Notes: generated by a model from the letters alone, not told the origin. Shown: positions 32,670-44,518, counted from the first letter of the stretch. The stretch: 64,000 nucleotides of DNA from Ahaetulla prasina (GCF_028640845.1 NC_080539.1:161324736-161388735); one strand, 5' to 3'. Made by a program: numbers and translations.

Positions 32670-34009
32670 TAGCATAGCATCAGAATAACTGCTAAGCCAA
32701 GAGAAGGCAACATGTCATCTATGCCCACCGTGATACCAAAAATATCATCCTTAGAACTTGAATAATAATTTTAAAAAGTAATAATCAGCCTCTTTCAGTA
32801 TCAGCAAATCTGTGAAACTGTAGTATATATATGAGACTTTGACAGAACCCTTGCAAGAGGGTTGCCCATTTTTTCCTGTTAGCTTTGGGGTTTTTCAAAG
32901 GATTTTTTTTTTAGATTGTTTTTAAGAACTCAAAAATCTCCAATTATTTAGGCAAGGTTAAATTGCTAAAAATCTTACATGATTTGCGAATTTTGTGAGA
33001 TTTCTGATAAGTGTTTTTGGCATTTAGTTTAAAAAAGGCTGCTAAAAGTATGACATCAAGGAAGCTTATGCAATTATATTGTTATACCATCGGTATATTT
33101 GGAGTGTGTGTGTGTGTGTGTGTTTGTGTGTATGACATAAGGTTAGATAATGGAGGCATCTTACTCCTTTCTCTCCCTGCTCCTCTGTATTTGCTTTTCG
33201 TTTTCCAAATAATATTCAGCATTCTCTGGAAACAGTGCAGGTACAGCTCTCACTGGCCTGTTTTGAGTTTGTGTTTTGGTTTGGTTTTGGCCACTCAATT
33301 AAAAAAAAAATCTGATACATTCTGAGAGTCCCCAGAACATACTAAAATAACTTTTCAAACTGTCACTCGTTTGGCTTCATTTCGGCTCATGGCCAGCATC
33401 TGGACTTTCTCAGAAAGCAATAAAGTAAGAATTATCATCTGTTTAGAAAATCCACCTATATTAACCCTCCCCAAATAATCTGACTTTAAGAATGGTAATA
33501 ATCACCCAGACTTCTTAATCAACACAATATAGGGCCCTGTAGGTATAGAATATTAGGAACTGCTCTATGTCACTTAGATATCACGGAACAACAATTTCTT
33601 CAGTAAGGAAAAATATTTGCCACTAAAATGATTGCTGAATAAAGCAACAAGACACAGACAAAACAACTATACTCAGGGACAGTTTTTTCCCTCACACCAT
33701 CAATCTGTGAACACCTCATTCTCACAGTGCTGTCTAAGGTCTATGTATGTTTACCCAAGTAGTATGGCTGTAGTATTATCATTTATCTTTCGTATTACCT
33801 TCTTTATCCCCCCCCCCAGCTTCTTGGTATGAAGACAGTGATGATGATTGGTGATGATGATGATGATGATTCTGTTGCTTTGCATGTACTGCACTGGAGG
33901 GAAATTCCTTGTGTGTCCAATCACACTTGGCCAAATAAAGTATTCTGTTCTATCTATTTGGTTCTTTTCCGTTCCATTCTGCTCTGCTCCACTCCACTCC
34001 ACTCCATTC
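32670..34009. other. No gene; (GT)n at 33101-33130
   Basis: 1.3 kb with one dinucleotide repeat and no recognised family. Confidence 0.5.
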
Positions 34010-34277
34010 CAGGGGTGAAATCCAGCAGGTTCAGACAGATTCTGGAGAACCAGTAGCGGAAATTTTGAGCAGTTCGGAGAACCACCTGTGGCTGGCCCCA
34101 GAGTGGGGTGGGAATGGAGATTTTGCAATATCCTTTCCCCAGGAGTGGGGTGGGAATGGGGATTTTGCAGTATCCTTCTCCTGCCACGTCCACCAAGCCA
34201 CACCCAACAGGCCACACCACGCCCACCAAGCCATGCCTACAGAACCGGTAGTAAAAAAAAATTAGATTTCACCACTG
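34010..34277 (-). mobile_element. hAT MITE M1, full copy
   Basis: Ends 'caggggtgaaatccag' and 'tagatttcaccactg'; flanks ctccattc and ttccattc agree at 7 of 8 bases. Two internal units. The orientation is opposite to the other full copies. Confidence 0.87.
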
Positions 34278-34319
34278 TTCCATTCCATTCCTAGATCCAA
34301 CTGATTCTAGAGGGGCTAG

Positions 34320-34323
34320 CTAT

Positions 34324-34394
<71 letters not shown>
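34320..34394 (+). repeat. (TTTA)n microsatellite at LINE 3' end
   Basis: About 18 pure copies directly at the 3' end of the minus-strand LINE that follows. Confidence 0.95.
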
Positions 34395-35280
34395 GTCACA
34401 ACATCATACAAAAAGATTATAAAGTATATAAACATATATATGAGTAAATGTTAGGAGGTATAAGCATATATATATATATATAGGAAGAAGAAAAGAAAAA
34501 CAATAGGACAGGAACGGTAGGCACGTTTGTGCGCTTATGCACGCCCCTTATGGTCCTCTTAGGAATGGGGTGAGGTCAATAGTAGAAAGTTTTTGGTTAA
34601 AGCTTTTAGGATTATGGGAAGAGACCACAGAGTCAGGTAAAGTATTCCAAGCACTGATGATTCTGTTACAGAAGTCATATTTTCTGCAATCTAGATTAAA
34701 GCGGTTAACATTAAGTTTAAATCTATTGGTTGCCCTTGTATTATTGCAATTAAAGCTGAAGTAGTCTTTGACAGGAAGGACATTACAATAGATGATTCTG
34801 TGAGTTAAACTTAGGTCTTGTCGAAAGCGACGGAGTTCCAAGTTTTCTAAGCCTAGGATTTCAAGTCTGGTGGGATAAGGTATTTTGTTGTTTTCAGAGG
34901 AATGGAGAACTCTTCTTGTAAAATATTTCTGGACACGTTCAATTGTATTGATGTCAGAGATGTGGTGAGGGTTCCAAACAGGCGAGCTGTATTCTAGAAT
35001 TGGTCTAGCAAATGTTTTATATGCTCTGGTTAGTAGTGTGGTGTTTTTGGAAAAGAAGCTACGCAAAATTAGGTTTACAACTCTTAGAGCTTTTTTTGCT
35101 ATGTAGTTGCAGTGGGCTTTGGCACTTAGATCATTTGACATGAAAACTCCATGGTCTTTGACGGGATGGGGGTCGTCTGTAAGGTAATGTCCATCTAGTA
35201 TGTACTTAGTTTTTGGGTTCTTTTTTCCTATATGTAAGACTGAGCATTTGCTATATTTGATAAATTTGCACAGCATCTCT
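34395..35280 (-). pseudogene. LINE (second family) RT C-terminal part
   Basis: An open frame of 242 codons (35276-34548) covers the region after the RT catalytic core: KPKTKYILDG-like thumb region, then FARPILEYSSPVWNPH, IERVQKYFTRRVL, LEILGLENLELRRFRQDL and WNTLPDSVVSS, ending LTPFLRGP. This is the C-terminal layout of CR1/jockey-group non-LTR retrotransposons and clearly differs from the L2-like family. The frame is intact over its whole length, suggesting a younger insertion. The catalytic core and endonuclease are missing (5' truncation). Confidence 0.85.
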
Positions 35281-37198
35281 TTCAGAGAAGTAAAACAAGT
35301 AAACTGGAAGAAAGGTAAGTGTGTGTGTTATTTGGGACTACTGGAATGCACCTTTACTGATGTTGGGACCCGGATTTAGACATATTGGCAAGAAGGTGCT
35401 TTATTATGAATTCTGACCGTTATGCTTATGGCAATGCTTTTCCATAGATGGCTGGCAGATTTAGAAATATGCCCTCCTTCCTAACAAATGCCATTTCCTA
35501 GGTGTTTAATGCAGTGGTAAAATTGTAAACCTTTAATCCTTCTTTTGATTTTGGCATTCACAACACAGAGTTCACATCTGGTGATCTGACTGTAGAAAAG
35601 CAGGCATTCACATAGACTGACGGTAGCGAATGAATATCTTAGCATTGCTGCTTGATTCAGTTTTCTCCCTGCATTGGTAAAACAAGTTTTTAGGATAAAA
35701 GCAACCCATGGGAAGCTTGTTTTATAATAGGGCTTCAAAAATACTACCATGAAGGACTAGATTTTAGAGCCACCTTTGCTCAAGAACTTTTAAGTTTGAG
35801 GGCATCTGATTTCATTGAAAAAAACATTGCTGGCCATGGTGCCTTTAATCAAATGAAGGGAGGAATCTAAATTACTGAGCAAGAAGCAGAGATAAGGACA
35901 AGCATGAGGCTACATATTAGGCATAAAATTCCATCTTCCCCTCACGTGTTTTTCAAATATTTATCTTGCTTACTCTACTGACTAGCATGCTAATTAGGTT
36001 TAGCCAGCATATTTAACAGAAGAACAAAACCGTTTTCTTTGGTATTACGTTTTACAATTATAACAAAACAAAAACCCCTTTTGATCTATTGGGTAGTGTT
36101 GCCAATCCCATAGCCCATTTCTAATACATACATTATGCTGGTCGATAATATTTTTGTCCCTTCTACCAGCATAATACATATCTTTCTTAAGTATAAACCT
36201 CATCATCTTCATCATCAGGCAATAATCATTTATAGACATAGTCAGTTTTTCCTCTTTTCTTCACCTGCTTGGAATGAATATCGAGAAGAGGGAGCAGGAC
36301 AGGCAGATGACTGTCATTTTTTAAATTTACTTTTATTTATTTATTTGAATGTATTGGTCACCCAATATAGCTGAGTTTATTGGGTGATCAATAAATTTCC
36401 GGTGGACTCGGGTTACAGGGTTAATATCTTTTGTGCAAAATGACATTTTAAAACCACCAGTGGCTATGCTTTCCACTGATTTCCAAATCATCCCTGTTCT
36501 CTCCCCCTCCCACCCACACCCCCAAGATAACAAACCACTCCATCTCCCCTGTGATTGAAAATTGGCAGCTGTTTATATCTCTCCCCCCGCCCCCACACAC
36601 TATAGTAATCAGTAAGAAACAAAGCCTCATTTTAAAAAGCTAAACACAGTCAGGAGGTCAAATCTGATTCCCTGTTGAAGTGATTCAGGACAAGATTGAG
36701 CTGTTCCTGAAGCTCTAGTCTAGCATGTTAACATGAGCCAAAGGGCGTTTTTGTTTTCTGAAATTCTTGTGTTCAGGCTGATTTAGAACTTGCAAGATGG
36801 GTACCAAACCAGGAGGTCATTAAAGGAGGCATCAGGACTGAATTAAACAAGACCATGTTCATTATTATTATTATTGTTCCCATGATTGACTTACAGCACC
36901 AGGGGGCCTTTCCCAACCTGCTGTGATGAGCCGAAGCAGCTGGGACTGTTTCCCAGAGTCCAGGTACAAAGGTGTTCCTTTCATTGAGCTGTTAATTAGG
37001 AAAAGCTAGCTTGTCTAAACAAGAGTTAGTCACAGAAGTTCACTCAAAATGCTAACCAATCGCAGGATTGACCCAGAAACCCTGGTTTTTGCTGATGCAA
37101 TCCCTGTATTAGATCATACAAGTGGCTGTGTCTTCCCAATCTTCAGATTCAATCAGCTGTAATTAGCAGGACCAAAGATGAGAAATGCTGGTTGCAGT
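35281..37198. other. 1.9 kb without recognised gene
   Basis: Contains a small inverted repeat (attggtcacccaata 36353-36367 / tattgggtgatcaat 36379-36393) and an (ATT)n stretch near 36861. No coding signal. Confidence 0.5.
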
Positions 37199-37432
37199 AA
37201 TAGCAATAGCACTTAGACTTATATGCTGACCCACAGTGCACAGTGCACAGTGTGCACTGCACAGTGCACAGTTTACAATGTCAGCATATTGCCCTCAACA
37301 ATCTGGCTCCTCATTTTGTTGACCTCAGAAGGATGGAAAGCTGAGGCAACCTTGAGCCCATCAGGATCGAACTCCAAGCTGTGGGCAGAGTTTGCTTGCA
37401 GTACTGCACTTTAACCACTGCGCCAACCAGGG
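37199..37432 (-). mobile_element. S1b SINE with a 'cagtgcacagtg' expansion
   Basis: Tail complement 'agcaatagcacttagactt' at left, tRNA head complement at right. Inside, 'acagtgcacagtgcacag' palindromic repeats (37233-37273) replace the normal tail text. Confidence 0.75.
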
Positions 37433-38106
37433 CTTATTTGTAAGCAACATTTGGAATGCCACCAATTTGGAATGCAAACAAATTTAAGTAAGTAAGTAAG
37501 TAAACAAACGAACGAACAAACAAATAAATGGAGATCTCGCCAATAGTATAGTCGGAACTGTATTTTTTTTTTTGGATGTTTCAGTTTCCTGGGCTAAAAT
37601 CAGATTGGAAGGTCCATTTTTTTTTATTATTAATGTCAGTGCTTCCATCTCAGTGAACAATAGTGGGGGAAGAAGCAGAAACTCCCCTGATGGCAATGGA
37701 TCAATAACATACTTTTGTGTTGGTGTTGTTCTAAATGACATCTTAAAAGGCTTATTTGGACAGCTATTACAGAGACCAACCCCTCTCTCCTTCCTCTGCT
37801 GGAAGTGACAAGCCTGCTTTGAAAGAAGAGTAAGCTCTGACTGAGAGTTGGAGCACCAGGATTAACTCACAAGGGAGGGGGAAGATGCACCTGTGTGCAG
37901 AAAAGAAATTAACCAAGGCTTATGGAGCGAGCAGATTAAAAAGAAAGGATAAGAAGTGGTGAGCGGCAGCTGCAAATCGGTACTGAGGTTGCACCTTTTC
38001 CTTTGCAGAAAAGTTAATACAGTATTCCTTGTTTCTGATTTGAATATATTCAAAGGCAGTGCCTTCAATGTCCCTTTGTTTCCCTCTGTCTATCTAGTAC
38101 CTTTCA
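37433..38106. other. No recognised feature
   Basis: Short (AAGT)n/(AAAC)n run near 37488-37525; no gene. Confidence 0.45.
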
Positions 38107-38452
38107 CAATTTTGGAATTGCAATAGCTCAGTGGTTAAAGACACCCAGCTGGAAAGCTGACAGCCCTGGTTTGAGACTCGAGCATCACACAGTGGGATGA
38201 GCTCCCGTCCTTGCCTCAGCTCCTGCACATCTAGCAGTTCAAAAGCATGCAAATGCAAGTACGTTAATAGATACCACTTAAGTGGGAAGATAACAGCTTT
38301 CCATGCCCTTTGGCTTATAGTCATGCTGGCCACATGACCACGGAAGTGTCTTTGGACAATGCTCCCTCAGTTTAGAAATGGAGATGAGCACCACCCCCTA
38401 GAATCAGGCGTGACTGGACAAGTGGGGGGAATCATTATCTTTACTTTTAGTA
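38107..38452 (+). mobile_element. tRNA-derived SINE, family S2
   Basis: Head 'caatagctcagtggttaaa', body 'agtcatgctggccacatga', end 'atcattatctttac'. The B-box is changed to 'tttgagactcgagc', so this copy is old. Confidence 0.75.
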
Positions 38453-38728
38453 CCTTTTGCATTACTGTTGGCAAGGAGCTATTTTGACTCCTTCCTCCCT
38501 GCTGAAATCGCAATGAGAGGAAGAGAGAGGAACCATTGCCCTGTGTCCCCCCACTGATCTTGCACTTCTGTGTCATGTCACATCACCCACTTTAGCCACA
38601 GAGACTGCATCTGGCGTCTCTTAAAGACACTGATGGAGGACTAAATTGTTTCCATATGGAAAGTCAACGAGGAACTTCCATCGATCTCTCAAGAGAAAAC
38701 TTGGCATTTCTCCCCAAAACTCACTCAC

Positions 38729-38856
38729 TTTCTTCTTCTTCTTCTTCTTCTTCTTCTTCTTCTTCTTCTTCTTCTTCTTCTTCTTCTTCTTCTTCTTCTT
38801 CTTCTTCTTCTTCTTCTTCTTCTTCTTCTTCTTCTTCTTCTTCTTCTTCTTCTTCT
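38729..38856 (+). repeat. (TTC)n microsatellite, about 42 pure copies
   Basis: Uninterrupted trinucleotide array of about 128 bp. Confidence 0.97.
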
Positions 38857-39670
38857 CAGCTTTTTAGTTTTGGCTGCCACATCCTGCCTCTCTTTTTTGT
38901 TATTAGCATTTCTCTTTCGCTCTCTTTCAATGCACCCGCTTCATGAGGCAAACAGCTGTTCATTTGTTTTGTCAGTAATGGGAAAAAGACTTGAACAGCT
39001 GATGACAGGTAATTTGGGCTGATGTCGAAATTCTTATAATAGAAACAGCGTTGAAAGCTATTACTTCATCTTATGCTGACTGTGTATGTGTGATGAGGCT
39101 TTCCGAGTAGGAGGAAACAATATCAAATTTGCACTTTGCAGAGGTGTAGATCAAACAAATGGAACATCTCAAAAGTCAGAAACTTCAAATAGTCAAAGTT
39201 GCTCTCGCTGGACACATCAGTTCTTTAACCAGAAGTCTGAATTTAGGCAGTTTATTTAAGAAGTCGGCCACCTGTCCTGCCTTTCTTATGAACTCCAACA
39301 GTGCAATCCCATATAAAGTCCATAAGAATATCATCAATTGGCATAACATAGCCCAGGTAACAGAAGGAAAGATCAGGCTATAATTCTGGATTATATCTAC
39401 TCAAGATTGCGTTATCCCTCTGTCACCTCATCACGTGCCTGATTTTAGTTATTTTTAACATACTCATCCCCAAATCATGCTTCTTTTTCCCCTAATGGTT
39501 CATGAACTATTTTGTGTGGGCTATTAAAAAAAAGTTCAGGCGCTATGTATGGCCCAGAGGAGTCAGGTTGTCCAATCTAATCTATGGTACATAGTTTATT
39601 TTAAGAATATTATTTATTTATAATATATTTATTGTAAGGATATTATAAGATAAGGATATCTGAAAGAGGG
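38857..39670. other. No recognised feature
   Basis: No repeat family or coding signal. E-box words (cagctg) near 38950 and 38998 are not evidence on their own. Confidence 0.45.
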
Positions 39671-39678
39671 ATCTAAAG

Positions 39679-39812
39679 CAGGAGTCTCCAACCTTGGTCC
39701 TTTAAGACTTGTGGACTTCTACTCCCAGAGTTCCTCAGCCAGCTTTGCTGGCTGAGGGACTCTGGGTGTTGAAGTCCACAAGTCTTAAAGGGGCCAAAGT
39801 TGGAGACCCCTG
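39679..39812. mobile_element. Palindromic hAT MITE (M7)
   Basis: 134 bp, almost fully self-complementary: 'caggagtctccaacctt' to 'agttggagacccctg', centre 'ccagctttgctgg'. Perfect 8-bp duplication atctaaag (39671-39678, 39813-39820). It sits in the RTE-like frame that follows. Confidence 0.9.
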
Positions 39813-40130
39813 ATCTAAAGGCCTTGGGAATGGACATTAACGACTGGGAAACCTTGATCTCTGATCGTTCAGCTTGGAGGCTAAAGACGCAGCATGGCCT
39901 TCTCCAATTCGAAGAGACATTTGTTCGGCAGGCTGAGGCAAAGAGGCAGTCCCGGAACCGGCGAAATCTGGGGGCTGGGCAGGGGACAGAATGTATCTGC
40001 CCTCAGTGTGGAAGGGATTGCCACTCTCGGATTGGCCTTTTTAGTCACCCCAGATGCTATTTTAGGACCTCTTCCCAGAGCACAATACTATAATCTTTTG
40101 AGACTGAAGGACGCCAATGTAAGTATATTA
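39813..40130 (+). pseudogene. RTE-like LINE, C-terminal zinc-finger end
   Basis: The frame up to 40093 reads DLKALGMDINDWETL, DRSAWRLK, then a charged linker and a C2H2-type finger (CPQCGRDCHSRIGLFSH). This is the layout of the extreme C-terminus of RTE-type and related LINE proteins. Its 5' part is cut by the M7 MITE and nothing recognisable is upstream of it. The 3' end has 'gagactgaaggacgccaat'. It is a fragment; a host gene use is not suggested by the sequence. Confidence 0.65.
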
Positions 40131-40139
40131 TATTATTTA

Positions 40140-41470
40140 TTTATTAAGCATACCCATATTAAAAACACCATACTCACATATAAGTGATTCTGGGCAATTT
40201 ACAAAATTTTAAAAATAATAATCTACCATATAATAAAAACCCACAACCCCTTCCACCCCCACGGCAGTAACACAAAATACAATCAGGCACTTGATTTGCC
40301 TTTGTCTCCATTCGTGGTCCCCAGGGCTGTTGTCAAAACCACGTTTTTGGTGCCTTTAGGAAAAGCAACAGAGTGGGGGCCAACCATACATGGGGGTAGG
40401 GGAGAGAAGATTCTCCTGAGTTCTTTCTATCAACAGCCTTTTTAATGTTTGCTGTTAATTATACAGCAGAGTTTACATACACCAATATTCTAAAGTGTCT
40501 CGGCAAACTTAGCAAATGATTAGACAAGCTCATTTGGAAGGACTGAAGCCAAGATAACCCGTTAAAACTCGAGAGATCTGAAAGTCTATGAGGGCCGTAT
40601 TTACCTAGGAAATATCTCAACTGTCAAGTTCATTTGTTTCTTAAAATCAGTGTGCACATATACCCACTTCAGTACATGTCCAGGGCTTCGGTAATAACCC
40701 AGCTACAAGATTATCTCAAGCTGTCTTTGACTCTGCAAATAGAACTAATCAGTCCAGCGTGCAAATATGAGTCAGCCCGGTTCTGTTCAGATTAATGAAA
40801 ATCATTTAGATAAATTAATCTCATCCAATTATTTTAAACTGACTTGTTCCCAAGTCAAGGAGTGGAATATAATTAAAACTGCTGAACATACAGAATTTTT
40901 TCCCAAATGTGTTAAGACTCAGAGAAGGGGCAGAGTGCAGCATAAAATGGAGAGGCTGAAGCAAGGTTATTTGTTGAACATTACCATCTATCTTGGTTTT
41001 TCACATACTGGGCAGGCAGATAAAGGAGAAAAAGAAAGAAAAAAAGCTCTGCTGTTTAAAAAAAAAAATGGATCAAAAGAGTACAGTTATTTCCTTGATG
41101 CCAGGAGAAAAGAAATGACGGAACAGGGAAAGTACTCACAAAGTCACATTAGCCAGCAGAAGTTAAGAAATTTAAGCAGAATGTAAAATACAAAAAAAAA
41201 AAAAAGAGAGAGAGAAAAAGAAAAAGAAAAAGGTTGGTACATTTGCAGATGGTTAGGCTCTGTATTTTTCAAACTGCATTAGTTTCCTTTTCAATCATTT
41301 AGGCTCCAGATAGGATGATCAGATATCTTCATTTCTCCCCGAGGAAGAGTCAGTAGGCCTGCAACTTGCTAATCATACAGTGGGTAATTTGTATTGTTTC
41401 AAAGGAGACAAACCAGCCAAAGTGAGAAAAGTAGATATCTTTTTATTTCCTTAATTGGAAGAGTTAAAAT
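40140..41470. other. 1.3 kb without recognised gene
   Basis: A frame of 139 codons at 40767-41186 has no motif and is rich in K/E; an A/GA-rich tract follows at 41190-41232. I consider it chance. Confidence 0.45.
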
Positions 41471-41781
41471 CAGTGGTGAAATCCAATTTTCTTTTACTAT
41501 CGGTTCTGTGGGCCTGGCTTGGTGGGCATGGTGTGGCTTGGTGGGTGTGACAGTGGAAGGATACTGCAAAATCTCCTTTCCCTCCCCACTCCGGGGGGGG
41601 GGGAAGGATACTGCAAAATCTCCATTCCCTCCCCACTCCTGGGGGAAGGATATTGCAAAATCTCCATTCCCACCCCACTCTGGGGCCAGCCAGAGGTGGT
41701 ATTTGCCGGTCCTCTAAACTACTCAAAATTTCCGCTAACGGTTCTCCAGAACCTGTCAGAACCTGCTGGATTTCACCCCTG
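41471..41781 (+). mobile_element. hAT MITE M1, full copy with three internal units
   Basis: Ends 'cagtggtgaaatccaa' and 'ctggatttcacccctg'; perfect duplication gttaaaat (41463-41470, 41782-41789). The ~42-bp unit 'ggatactgcaaaatctcc' occurs three times. Confidence 0.92.
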
Positions 41782-42139
41782 GTTAAAATACTTCAGAGTT
41801 AATTTCTAAACACTCCAGTCTGTTGGAATGAAGATGGTCATCAGACATATTTCCTGAACTAGGTAGAAAATAGGTGTATTTTGTGGAAAGCCCCCCCCCC
41901 TCCTAGAAGAATGAAATATTTTGAGGAATATTAAAAAGATCTTAAGGGAGGCAGAATCCAGCTCCAGTTTCCCTGCCCCAAGCAGAAACTGATGAGGGCA
42001 GCTTTTAGAAATGCAGATTTGGTAATACATTCAGAAATCCTGAGTCAAGACAGAAACTCAGATAAGCAACAAACTAAAGGTTGACAAAATTAGCTCAGAC
42101 AATCACCTAGGATTTATATTTCCTCTTTTGCCTATAGAG

Positions 42140-42425
42140 CCAGCTATGACATAACCCCTACACGACCCCATAGGAATCTGACAACAGCCAATAGAACATT
42201 AAAGGACATGTTCTTGCACAGGAACAGGAGGCTCAAATACAAAGCCCAAAGAAGGTATAAAAACCCACCCACTTTTAACCTCATTTTGTCAGCTGCCCAG
42301 AATTGCACGTGGTTCTGCTTCATCAATAAACCATCTTTCCAATCAGCCTCCATGTTTCCAGTGTCTTTCTCCCAGCTTGGAACTGAACCAGATGGGATAT
42401 TTCTACCCATAATATATTACATTTG
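42140..42425 (+). promoter_or_regulatory. LTR-like segment with TATA and polyadenylation signal
   Basis: A TATA box (tataaaa 42256-42262) is followed 63 bp later by aataaa (42325-42330), then 'ccagcttggaactgaacca'. The close spacing is the R-region layout of retroviral-type LTRs. The exact ends and target duplication could not be fixed. Confidence 0.45.
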
Positions 42426-42429
42426 CCCA

Positions 42430-42852
42430 CTTTCTAAGCTGCCCAGACTCACTGACTGAGATGGGCAACTATAGAAATTTGATGAATAAATAAATGCATT
42501 CTGAAGCTCACACAGGACCATCAAGAAGTTTGGCAATTGTATGGGCCATTCTGAGGACTGCAGAAAGGCAAAGACCAAAGCTATCAACAAACTAGAATTG
42601 TCAGACAACTAGAATTTTCAGATCGCTTTTTTCTATTGGGGGGAAACACAATCATATATTTAAATATTTTGCTGTTCTCTAACAACTAAGGGTGCAGGGC
42701 AGCCACACGAAGATGTGCAAGTTGTGGACTGCACAAAGGTGCTATGATGTTGGGGGTGCCAAATGATCAGAATGCTAACAGACCAGGGCCAAATTGCAGG
42801 CTGCCAAGTTGTATTCTGGTTCTTGGCAAAAATCTCAAGAATGTTTATACTA
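42430..42852. other. No recognised feature
   Basis: Nothing recognised. Confidence 0.4.
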
Positions 42853-43100
42853 CACTGAGAACCAGTTTGGTGTAGTGGTTAAGGTACCAGACTAGAAACT
42901 GGGAGAATGTGAGTTCTAGTCCCAACCACTCTCATGAGGCACAAAGTCACTTGGGTGATCTTGGGCTTAGCCTCCCTCTCACAACCCTGGGTAACAGGCA
43001 AAAGCACACTCCTTCTGAAATTCTGCCGAGGAACTTTATTGCAGGGACTAGTGCAACAATCATCATGAATCAGCAATGACTTGAAGGCAACAACAATAAC
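42853..43100 (+). mobile_element. Sauria-type SINE
   Basis: tRNA-like head 'ggtgtagtggttaaggtac' with B-box-like 'gagttctagtccc', body 'tcacttgggtgatcttggg', and a BovB-like 3' end 'gcaatgacttgaaggcaac'. Confidence 0.82.
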
Positions 43101-43169
43101 AAAAAGTCACACTTGACCTGCTGGTTAGGAATTTTGGAATAAAATCTGATTCATCTGCAGGGTTCCATG

Positions 43170-43722
43170 CAGTGGTGGGATTAAGTCGTTTCGGGCTGGT
43201 TTGGGTGAACTGGTAGTTAAATTGCTGGCTGGCCACTCCCCTTCCTGCCCCTTCCAGGAGTCCCCATGTGCCCCATTTTGGCTCCCAGGTAAGTGCAGGG
43301 AGGCCTACTAGGCCCAAAACAGGGCATGGGGGGGTGCAGCTTCCCCTGGCAGCCTGTTTTTGTTCCCAGGAGGCTTCAGGGAGGCCTCCTTGGTCCAAAA
43401 TAGGGCATGGGGGGGCATCATTCCCCCATGCCCTGTTTTCACCCCCAGAAGGCTGCAGGGAGGCCTCCTAGGCCCAAAACAGGATGCGGGGATGGTGGTG
43501 TGCCCCCCGTGGCCCATTTTGGCTCCCTTTGGGGAGCCCTCCTAGGCCCAAAATGGGACATGGGGGGGCGCATCCCCCCACAGCCCGTTTTTGCTCCCAT
43601 GGGAGTGCAGGAGGCCAAGTGCTGCCTGTCACACCCCCTTGCCAAGCCCACCATGGCCATACCTACCCAGCCGGTCATTAGGGCAGAGAACCGGTTGTTA
43701 ACTAATTTGAATCCCACCACTG
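43170..43722 (+). mobile_element. hAT MITE family M2 with internal ~78-bp tandem repeat
   Basis: Ends 'cagtggtgggatta' and 'tgaatcccaccactg'; flanks gttccatg and gtttccgtg are a degenerate duplication. The interior has four imperfect units starting 'gggaggcctcctaggccc' at about 43299, 43380, 43458 and 43534, spaced 76-81 bp. Open frames here are GC-rich repeat translations. Confidence 0.78.
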
Positions 43723-43731
43723 GTTTCCGTG

Positions 43732-44243
43732 GTAGGAAATGTTGTACTAAACACTTTTGAGTTCTGCATTTTGCTATCCATTTTCATCCCATTTGTTAAA
43801 CTGAGATTCATCCTTGTTTCAAGGGAGAGGACAGTTTCAGTGGGCAGCATGTGGTGTTCTAGAATTTCCTTGGGTAAAAGTTGTAGTGAATGTTTCTGGT
43901 TTTCACTCCATCATATATGGGGTTTTGTGGTCTAAGATCACTCTGCCTTTCCCTACTTCAGATTAATCCCAAGGCTGGTTGTCGTGATGTTACTCTTCCC
44001 TTATGGGATGGAGTGGAGACAGTGGGAAGTGAAGTCAGGGAGGCTTCAAAAGGATAGAAAAAAAGTATTACAGGAAAAAACACCAGCTTTGGACTCCCAA
44101 GTATGAAATAAACAAGAAATTTATTTCAGTGGCATGGGAATCTCAAGGTAAGATAAAGCAACACAGGAGCAAGAATAATAACAACCTGAAGCCTCTGTTT
44201 CAGGGGGAAAAAAACCAAACCGCTGAAGCATGGCAAGGCAGAC
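43732..44243. other. No recognised feature
   Basis: No family or coding signal recognised. Confidence 0.45.
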
Positions 44244-44257
44244 TTAATCCCAGTATT

Positions 44258-44504
44258 GTTGTTGTTGTTAGTTGTGAAGTCATGTCCGACCCATTGCAAC
44301 CCCATGGACAACATTCCTCCAGGCCTTCCTATCCTCTACCATCCTCTGGAGTCCATTTAAGCTCACACCTACTGCTTCAGAACTGCTTCATTCAGCCACC
44401 TCATTCTCTGTCGTCCCCTTCTTCTTTTGCTCTCAGTCTTTCCCAGCATTAGGCTCTTCTCCAGTGAGTCCTTCCTTCTGATTAGGTGGCCAAAGGATTT
44501 GAGT
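44258..44504 (-). mobile_element. BovB (RTE) LINE, 3' end with target duplication
   Basis: Begins with (GTT)n then 'agttgtgaagtcatgtccg' and 'gcaaccccatggacaac', the BovB 3' end complement. A 14-bp duplication ttaatcccag(t/c)att flanks it (44244-44257, 44505-44518) with one mismatch. The clear duplication shows a true retroposition event. Confidence 0.9.
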
Positions 44505-44518
44505 TTAATCCCAGCATT

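Noticed and set aside
36353..36393. Inverted repeat attggtcacccaata as regulatory hairpin
   Set aside because: 15-bp arms with one mismatch and no context; could be chance or an old MITE tip.
38940..39010. Cluster of E-box words as an enhancer
   Set aside because: Two cagctg words in 60 bp are not significant without conservation data.
40767..41186. 139-codon open frame as a gene
   Set aside because: Low-complexity K/E-rich text without motif, in AT-rich DNA; ends in an A-rich run.
43268..43760. GC-rich proline/glycine frames
   Set aside because: Translations of the internal tandem repeat of a MITE.
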